64,000 nt of DNA from Clostridiaceae bacterium AM27-36LB (GTDB lineage Bacteria > Bacillota > Clostridia > Lachnospirales > Lachnospiraceae). Made by a program: the position numbers and the translations under genes. Numbering within the stretch: position 1 is the first letter of the stretch; each line of letters starts with the position of its first letter. The notes below the pieces were generated by a model. The model saw only the letters and a list, made by a program, of their open reading frames with translations, was not told the DNA's origin and did not search any database. Below, in pieces: positions 59,824-64,000 of the stretch. The DNA is taken from positions 62,001 through 126,000 of the forward strand of contig QUJQ01000001.1 of NCBI GenBank assembly GCA_003480725.1, written 5' to 3'.

Positions 59824-61437
59824 ATGTATGCACCATATCCAGAAAATATGATGGAGTCGGTCAAAAAGGTAGAAGCTACAAGAGCAGAGCGTATGGCAAC
59901 AGAGCCCAGACGTCTGACCGCAGATGAAAAGGATGCTCTTCTGAAAGAGTTCCATCCGGATTATAATCCAGATGCATTTGCCCAGATCAAGGTGGGACCG
60001 AACAAAGGACAGAAGGCACCGCTGGAGCTGGCAGAGATGCTGCATTCCACCAGCCGTCTGCTCCATGAGAAGATCGACCTTACAAAAATTGATTATGATG
60101 TGGATGTGCTTGTGATCGGCGGCGGCGGAGCAGGTTCTTCCTGTGCCATTGAGGCGCACAACGCCGGAGCAGACGTTATGATCGTAACCAAGCTTAGAAT
60201 CGGTGATGCCAATACAATGATGGCAGAGGGAGGAATCCAGGCAGCAGATAAGGAGAATGATTCTCCAGTACAGCACTATCTGGATTGCTTCGGCGGCGGA
60301 CATTTCGCTGCAAAACCAGAGCTGGTAAAGAGACTGGTTATGGAAGCCCCGGACGCGATCAAATGGCTCAATGAACTGGGTGTTGAGTTTGATAAAGAGG
60401 CAGATGGAACTATGATCACCACTCACGGTGGCGGAACTTCCAGAAAGAGAATGCACGCAGCAAAGGATTATTCTGGATCTGAGATCATGCGTACCATCAG
60501 GGATGAGGTTCTGAATCTGGGAATTCCGGTAGTTGAGTTCACCTCTGCTGTAGAGCTTCTGAAAGATGAGAAAGGTCAGGTTGCAGGAGCCGTTCTCCAG
60601 AATATGGAGACCGGTGATTATATGGTGGCAAGAGCCAAAACAGTTGTGATCGCAACCGGCGGTGCAGGAAGAATGCATTACCAGGGATTCCCGACCTCTA
60701 ACCACTATGGAGCAACAGCAGATGGACTTGTGTTAGGATACCGTGCCGGTGCAGCACTGCTGTATCAGGATTCTATCCAGTATCACCCGACAGGAGCTGT
60801 ATATCCTTCTCAGATCCTTGGTGCGCTGGTAACAGAAAAAGTACGTTCTGTCGGTGCTCAGCTGGTCAATGCTGAGGGTGAAGCTTATATTCATCCGCTG
60901 GAGACCCGTGATGTCAACGCTTCCGGCGTCATCCGTGAGTGCAGAGAAGGCCGCGGTGTAGAAGTTCCGGGCGGACTCAAAGGTGTATGGCTGGATACTC
61001 CAATGATCGAGATCCTCGGAGGCGAAGGAACCATTGAAAAACGGATTCCGGCAATGTTCCGTATGTACATGAACTATGGCATTGACATGAGAAAAGTTCC
61101 GATCGTGATCTATCCGACCCTTCACTACCAGAATGGAGGACTTGAGATCAATGGAGATGGATTTACCAAAGAGATCCCGAACCTCTTAGTTGCAGGAGAA
61201 GCAGCAGGCGGAATCCATGGAACCAACCGGCTGATGGGTAATTCCCTGCTGGATGTGATCGTATTTGGACGTAATGCCGGCAAAAAGGCTGCAGCAAAAT
61301 GCAAGGATGTTGAGCTTGGCAAGCTGAATCTGGATCATATTTATCATTATGAAGATGAACTGGAGCAAGCAGACATTCATACAGGAAAAATGTCGCCGAT
61401 GCTTCTGCCGAATTATGCAAGACATGAGCAGCGATAA
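59824..61437 (+). CDS. Fumarate reductase/succinate dehydrogenase-type flavoprotein (FrdA/TfrA-like)
   Basis: The 537-residue protein has about 90 extra N-terminal residues and then the FAD domain VDVLVIGGGGAGSSCAIEA. Catalytic residues of the family are conserved: HPTG (His321), Arg341 in EKVRSVGAQL, His434 in PTLHYQNGGL, Arg469 in GTNRLMGNSLLDVIVFGR. The covalent-FAD His of membrane enzymes is replaced (GDANTMMAEGGI), so FAD is noncovalent, as in soluble thiol:fumarate reductases. L-aspartate oxidase is the main alternative, less likely beside the Fe-S subunit and fumarase. Confidence 0.82.
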   Translation: MYAPYPENMMESVKKVEATRAERMATEPRRLTADEKDALLKEFHPDYNPDAFAQIKVGPNKGQKAPLELAEMLHSTSRLLHEKIDLTKIDYDVDVLVIGGGGAGSSCAIEAHNAGADVMIVTKLRIGDANTMMAEGGIQAADKENDSPVQHYLDCFGGGHFAAKPELVKRLVMEAPDAIKWLNELGVEFDKEADGTMITTHGGGTSRKRMHAAKDYSGSEIMRTIRDEVLNLGIPVVEFTSAVELLKDEKGQVAGAVLQNMETGDYMVARAKTVVIATGGAGRMHYQGFPTSNHYGATADGLVLGYRAGAALLYQDSIQYHPTGAVYPSQILGALVTEKVRSVGAQLVNAEGEAYIHPLETRDVNASGVIRECREGRGVEVPGGLKGVWLDTPMIEILGGEGTIEKRIPAMFRMYMNYGIDMRKVPIVIYPTLHYQNGGLEINGDGFTKEIPNLLVAGEAAGGIHGTNRLMGNSLLDVIVFGRNAGKKAAAKCKDVELGKLNLDHIYHYEDELEQADIHTGKMSPMLLPNYARHEQR

Positions 61438-61450
61438 TTGATAAAACTGG

Positions 61451-61500
61451 ACGGACAGACACAGGAAGATTTTGCACCCTATGTCTGTCCGTGTTACAAT
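61451..61500 (+). promoter_or_regulatory. Hairpin with embedded promoter before fumarase
   Basis: Inverted repeat ACGGACAGACA (61451-61461) / TGTCTGTCCGT (61482-61492) without a U-run; a promoter TTGCAC (61472-61477), 17 bases, TACAAT (61495-61500) lies on it. The fumarase genes may therefore have an internal promoter with the hairpin as operator or weak terminator. Confidence 0.6.
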
Positions 61501-61531
61501 AGACAAAAAGTTCCATAAGAGGAGGTTTATC

Positions 61532-62377
61532 ATGATACGTGAAGTAAATGTCAGTCAGCTCACGGATGTGGTCGAGAGACTGTGCATCGAGGCAAATGAG
61601 CATCTTCCGTCCGATGTGAAATGTGCTATTGAGCATTGCCGTGCCTGCGAGGATGGGGAAATCGCCCAGGGGGTACTCGATAATATCATTGAAAATTATA
61701 AAATTGCGGATGCAGAGAATGTACCGATCTGTCAGGATACAGGTATGGCCTGTGTGTTCCTGGAGATCGGACAGGATGTACATCTGACAGGCGGAGATCT
61801 TGCAGAAGCAATTGATGAAGGTGTACGCAGAGGTTATGATAAAGGATATTTACGAAAATCTGTAGTGAAAGATCCAGTTCGCAGAGGCAATACAGGGGAT
61901 AATACTCCGGCAATGCTCTATACAGAGATCGTGCCTGGTGACAAGATTAAAGTGACTGTAGGACCGAAAGGCTTTGGCAGCGAAAATATGAGCATGATCC
62001 GTATGTTCAAGCCTTCAGCAGGACTTCAGGGAATCAAGGACTTTATCCTGGAAGTCGTAGAGACCGCAGGCCCGAATCCCTGCCCGCCTATGGTGGTTGG
62101 CGTTGGCATTGGAGGAACCTTTGATAAATGTGCGCTGCTGGCTAAGAAAGCTTTGATGCGTCCGCTGGATTCCGAAAATCCGGATCCGTTCTATGCAGAT
62201 CTGGAAAAAGAGATGCTGGAGAAGATCAATAAGCTTGGTATCGGACCGCAGGGATTTGGAGGAAAGACCACAGCAATCGGACTGAATATCGAGACTTTAC
62301 CGACCCATATTGCAGGCATGCCTTGTGCAGTCAATATCAACTGTCATGTGACACGCCATAAGACGGAGGTGATTTAG
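61532..62377 (+). CDS. fumA: Fumarate hydratase class I, alpha subunit
   Basis: The 281-residue subunit of the two-part [4Fe-4S] fumarase (TtdA-like) interconverts malate and fumarate. Segments are AIEHCRACEDGEIAQGVL, NVPICQDTGMACVFLEIG (cluster Cys), PCPPMVVGVGIGGTFDKCALLAKKAL and the CAVNINCHVTRHK end. The start follows aagaggaggttt. The beta gene starts immediately after its TAG. Confidence 0.95.
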   Translation: MIREVNVSQLTDVVERLCIEANEHLPSDVKCAIEHCRACEDGEIAQGVLDNIIENYKIADAENVPICQDTGMACVFLEIGQDVHLTGGDLAEAIDEGVRRGYDKGYLRKSVVKDPVRRGNTGDNTPAMLYTEIVPGDKIKVTVGPKGFGSENMSMIRMFKPSAGLQGIKDFILEVVETAGPNPCPPMVVGVGIGGTFDKCALLAKKALMRPLDSENPDPFYADLEKEMLEKINKLGIGPQGFGGKTTAIGLNIETLPTHIAGMPCAVNINCHVTRHKTEVI

Positions 62378-62941
62378 ATGGCAGCAAGAAAGATTACATT
62401 ACCATTGACCGAAGAACTGGCAAAGACTCTGCATGCAGGGGACAGTGTTCTCCTGACCGGCACCATCTATACGTCCCGTGATGCTGGACATAAGAGAATG
62501 TGTGAAGCATTGGCAAGAGGCGAGAAGCTTCCTTTTGATCCTGCGGATGCAACGATTTATTATGTAGGACCGACACCGGCAAAACCAGGACAGGTCATCG
62601 GAAGTGCAGGACCGACCACCAGCGGACGTATGGATGCGTATGCACCAACCATGATGTCTGTAGGTGCCCGTGGTATGATCGGAAAAGGAGCAAGACTTCC
62701 GGAAGTAGTGGATGCTATGAAAAAATACAGTGGTGTGTACTTCGGAGCGATCGGCGGAGCAGGAGCACTGCTTGCAAAATGTATCAAGAAATGTGAACTG
62801 ATCGCATATGAGGATCTGGGTGCAGAAGCTCTCAGAAAATTGTACGTAGAAGATATGCCGTTAGTAGTTATTATTGACAGTGAGGGTAATAACCTTTATG
62901 ATGATGGAAGAAAAGCGTATCTAAAGGAGCATCAAAATTAA
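62378..62941 (+). CDS. fumB: Fumarate hydratase class I, beta subunit
   Basis: The 187-residue subunit (TtdB-like) has ITLPLTEELAKTLHAGDSVLLTGTIYTSRDAGHKRM, the signature GSAGPTTSGRMDAYAPTMMSVGARGMIGKGA, and EDLGAEALRKLYVEDMPLVVIIDSEGNNLYDDG. The alpha-beta pair yields fumarate next to the FrdA/B-like genes, suggesting a malate to succinate branch. Confidence 0.95.
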   Translation: MAARKITLPLTEELAKTLHAGDSVLLTGTIYTSRDAGHKRMCEALARGEKLPFDPADATIYYVGPTPAKPGQVIGSAGPTTSGRMDAYAPTMMSVGARGMIGKGARLPEVVDAMKKYSGVYFGAIGGAGALLAKCIKKCELIAYEDLGAEALRKLYVEDMPLVVIIDSEGNNLYDDGRKAYLKEHQN

Positions 62942-62946
62942 TCATC

Positions 62947-63627
62947 ATGAAAAGTTTTTACAAGTTATCAAAAAAGCAGCAGATGTCAGAGGCATTTATC
63001 AATAATGCATTTCTGGCATTATCTGGCGGTTTTCAGGATGCATATACCTATAACACCAGAAATGAAGTCTTTTCCAATGCACAGACTGGAAACGTAGTCC
63101 TTATGAGTCAGAACCTGATGACCGGAAACTGGCAGAAGGGACTTCGATATCTGGTGCCACTTCTGGCTTTTGCAGGAGGTGTACTGGTAGCTGAGAGAAT
63201 CGCAGAACGGTTCCGTTATGCAAAAAAACTCCATTGGAGACAGAGCATCTTGCTGATGGAGATCCTGATCCTGTTTGTTGTAGGATTCATGCCGGCAGAG
63301 ATGAACATGGGAGCAACTGCACTGGTATCCTTTGCATGTGCCATGCAGGTACAGGCATTTCGTAAAGTGGATGGATATGCCTATGCAAGCACCATGTGTA
63401 TTGGCAATCTGAGAAGCGGAATGGCAGCATTATCCGCTTTCATGAGGAATCATAAAAAGCAGCAGCTGGAGCAGGTGGGACATTATTTTGGTGTGATCTT
63501 CCTCTTTGCTGTTGGTGCCGGAATTGGTGGAAATCTCTCCATTCATTATGGCGTGCCGGTAATCTGGGGATCTTGTATCCTGCTGCTTATCAGTTTCTGC
63601 CTCATGTTTGCAGAGCAGATTGAATAG
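62947..63627 (+). CDS. YoaK family (DUF1275) membrane protein
   Basis: The 226-residue protein has about six transmembrane helices and DUF1275 segments: AFLALSGGFQDAYTYNTRNEVFSNAQTGNVVLMSQNLM, FACAMQVQAFRKVDGYAYASTMCIGNLRSG. The function is unknown. It lies 5 bases after fumB, with no clear Shine-Dalgarno seen except aaggagc upstream, and probably shares the transcript. Confidence 0.85.
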   Translation: MKSFYKLSKKQQMSEAFINNAFLALSGGFQDAYTYNTRNEVFSNAQTGNVVLMSQNLMTGNWQKGLRYLVPLLAFAGGVLVAERIAERFRYAKKLHWRQSILLMEILILFVVGFMPAEMNMGATALVSFACAMQVQAFRKVDGYAYASTMCIGNLRSGMAALSAFMRNHKKQQLEQVGHYFGVIFLFAVGAGIGGNLSIHYGVPVIWGSCILLLISFCLMFAEQIE

Positions 63628-63670
63628 GTGAGAAGCTCAGAGAGCACATGAGGATATGCAGTCTGTGAAT

Positions 63671-63912
63671 AGCCCAGGAAGGGTATACATATAAGGCTCG
63701 TATGAAGTGTATCGGAGCATAGTCAACAAAAGAGTCCTCACAAGGAGTATATCTTAGCAGATATTCTCCTTGCGAGGACTTTTTGCTGCCTATGTCCGCT
63801 CCAATTCATAGCAGCGCTCTTATATGTAAGCACTCCCTGGGCTCCTTCAAGGTTACATATGTAGGTGTGCTTCACGGGCTTTTCGAGGTTGTATATGTAT
63901 GTGCTCCCTGGG
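63671..63912. repeat. Imperfect 35-36 bp tandem repeats and one inverted copy
   Basis: ATATGTA starts recur at 63822, 63857 and 63893 (periods 35 and 36), each followed by a CCCTGGG- or CACGGG-like block and GAGGTT/AAGGTT. An inverted partial copy (AGCCCAGGAAGGGTATACATAT) sits at 63671-63692 on the other side of the terminator. No CRISPR spacers or coding are seen. Confidence 0.6.
63729..63785. terminator. Bidirectional terminator between yoaK and the MATE gene
   Basis: Stem AGTCCTCaCAAGGAGtATATC / GATATtCTCCTTGcGAGGACT, T-runs on both sides (minus strand ends CTCTTTTG). Confidence 0.9.
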
Positions 63913-63914
63913 TT

Positions 63915-64000
63915 TTATTTTGCGGCATCCATTTTTTTGAAGATTCCGTTCATGACGAAGGCTGCAAGGAAGAAGGTGCAGAGGTCGGCGATGGGCTGGG
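63915..64000 (-). CDS. MATE family efflux transporter, C-terminal end, partial
   Basis: The last 28 codons on the minus strand read QPIADLCTFFLAAFVMNGIFKKMDAAK and stop at 63917-63915. The 'PIADLxxFxxxxxxM' helix at the C-terminus is the final transmembrane segment of MATE multidrug/sodium antiporters. Only this end is in the window, so the call rests on a short match. Confidence 0.65.
   Translation of the reverse strand, partial: QPIADLCTFFLAAFVMNGIFKKMDAAK

Noticed and set aside
63822..63912. CRISPR array
   Set aside because: The units are imperfect, directly adjacent without spacers, and there are no cas genes.
1..64000. tRNA or rRNA genes
   Set aside because: No GTTCGA-type T-loop with matching acceptor ends and no rRNA-like stretch was noticed in the gaps; a covariance scan would be needed for certainty.

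Overview
The window looks like a chromosomal segment of a strictly anaerobic gut Clostridia, most likely Lachnospiraceae (Blautia/Dorea/Mediterraneibacter-like). This rests on gene content: Lachnospiraceae-type DUF6465 and DUF6472-like small proteins, Rpn/PD-(D/E)XK transposase-like genes, a split PurH/PurO purine pathway behind a ZTP riboswitch, soluble Hdr-type flavin/iron-sulfur complexes, strong AGGAGG ribosome binding sites and frequent TTG starts. Genus and species are inference. I found no rRNA, tRNA, CRISPR array, phage or complete insertion sequence.

Layout. 1-2.1 kb: end of a thiamine-precursor (HMP) ABC transporter (ATPase end, permease, lipoprotein). 2.1-2.3 kb: a highly structured, raiA-like non-coding RNA that ends in a terminator. 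2.5-3.5 kb: Rpn-type nuclease. 3.6-7.6 kb: gltX, a UvrD-like helicase and a YigZ protein. 7.7-9.9 kb (minus): DUF1292 protein, lipoprotein, membrane LURP-one protein. 10-16.8 kb: aminotransferase, YdcF, hydroxypyruvate-reductase/glycerate-kinase pair, RNase Z-like hydrolase, split transketolase. 16.9-19.6 kb: aroC divergent from tgt-yajC. 19.7-27.8 kb: amino-acid synthesis (leuB, ilvD, ilvB, serC, serA, DUF1015). 27.9-33 kb: aldose epimerase, small Cys protein, an unusual glycosyltransferase/DNA-deoxyinosine-glycosylase fusion, FMN hydroxy-acid enzyme, YitT, Ogt. 33-35.1 kb (minus): purO-purH under a ZTP riboswitch. 35.2-38.9 kb: galK-galT divergent from an AraC regulator. 39-41.4 kb: DUF6465, rpsB-tsf. 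41.6-42.2 kb: a decayed Rpn-type transposase. 42.6-48.4 kb: a sortase-B pilus/surface-fibre operon. 48.7-51.5 kb: small proteins, hisH, hisF, ung. 51.5-63.6 kb: ldh, then a long redox operon hdrBCA-flxDCBA-frdBA-like, then fumarase alpha/beta and YoaK. The right end holds 36-bp repeats and the 3' end of a MATE transporter.

The most interesting block is 51.5-62.9 kb. An L-lactate dehydrogenase gene preceded by two Rex-like operators is followed, with tiny spacings or overlaps, by HdrB, HdrC and HdrA, an MvhD-like subunit, two iron-sulfur proteins, an AsrB-like FAD/NAD protein, then a soluble fumarate-reductase-type pair (Fe-S subunit plus flavoprotein with the conserved catalytic residues and no membrane anchor) and a two-subunit class I fumarase. 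The family logic suggests a cytoplasmic flavin-based electron-bifurcating complex that oxidises NADH and splits electrons between ferredoxin and fumarate (or an unknown disulfide), regulated by NADH/NAD+. This function is inference; the gene order and motifs are visible.

Other items worth attention are the two-enzyme fusion at 29.1-30.4 kb, the pilus locus whose signal-peptidase homologue lacks the general-base lysine, the structured RNA at 2.1 kb, and several face-to-face overlapping promoters with palindromic operators.
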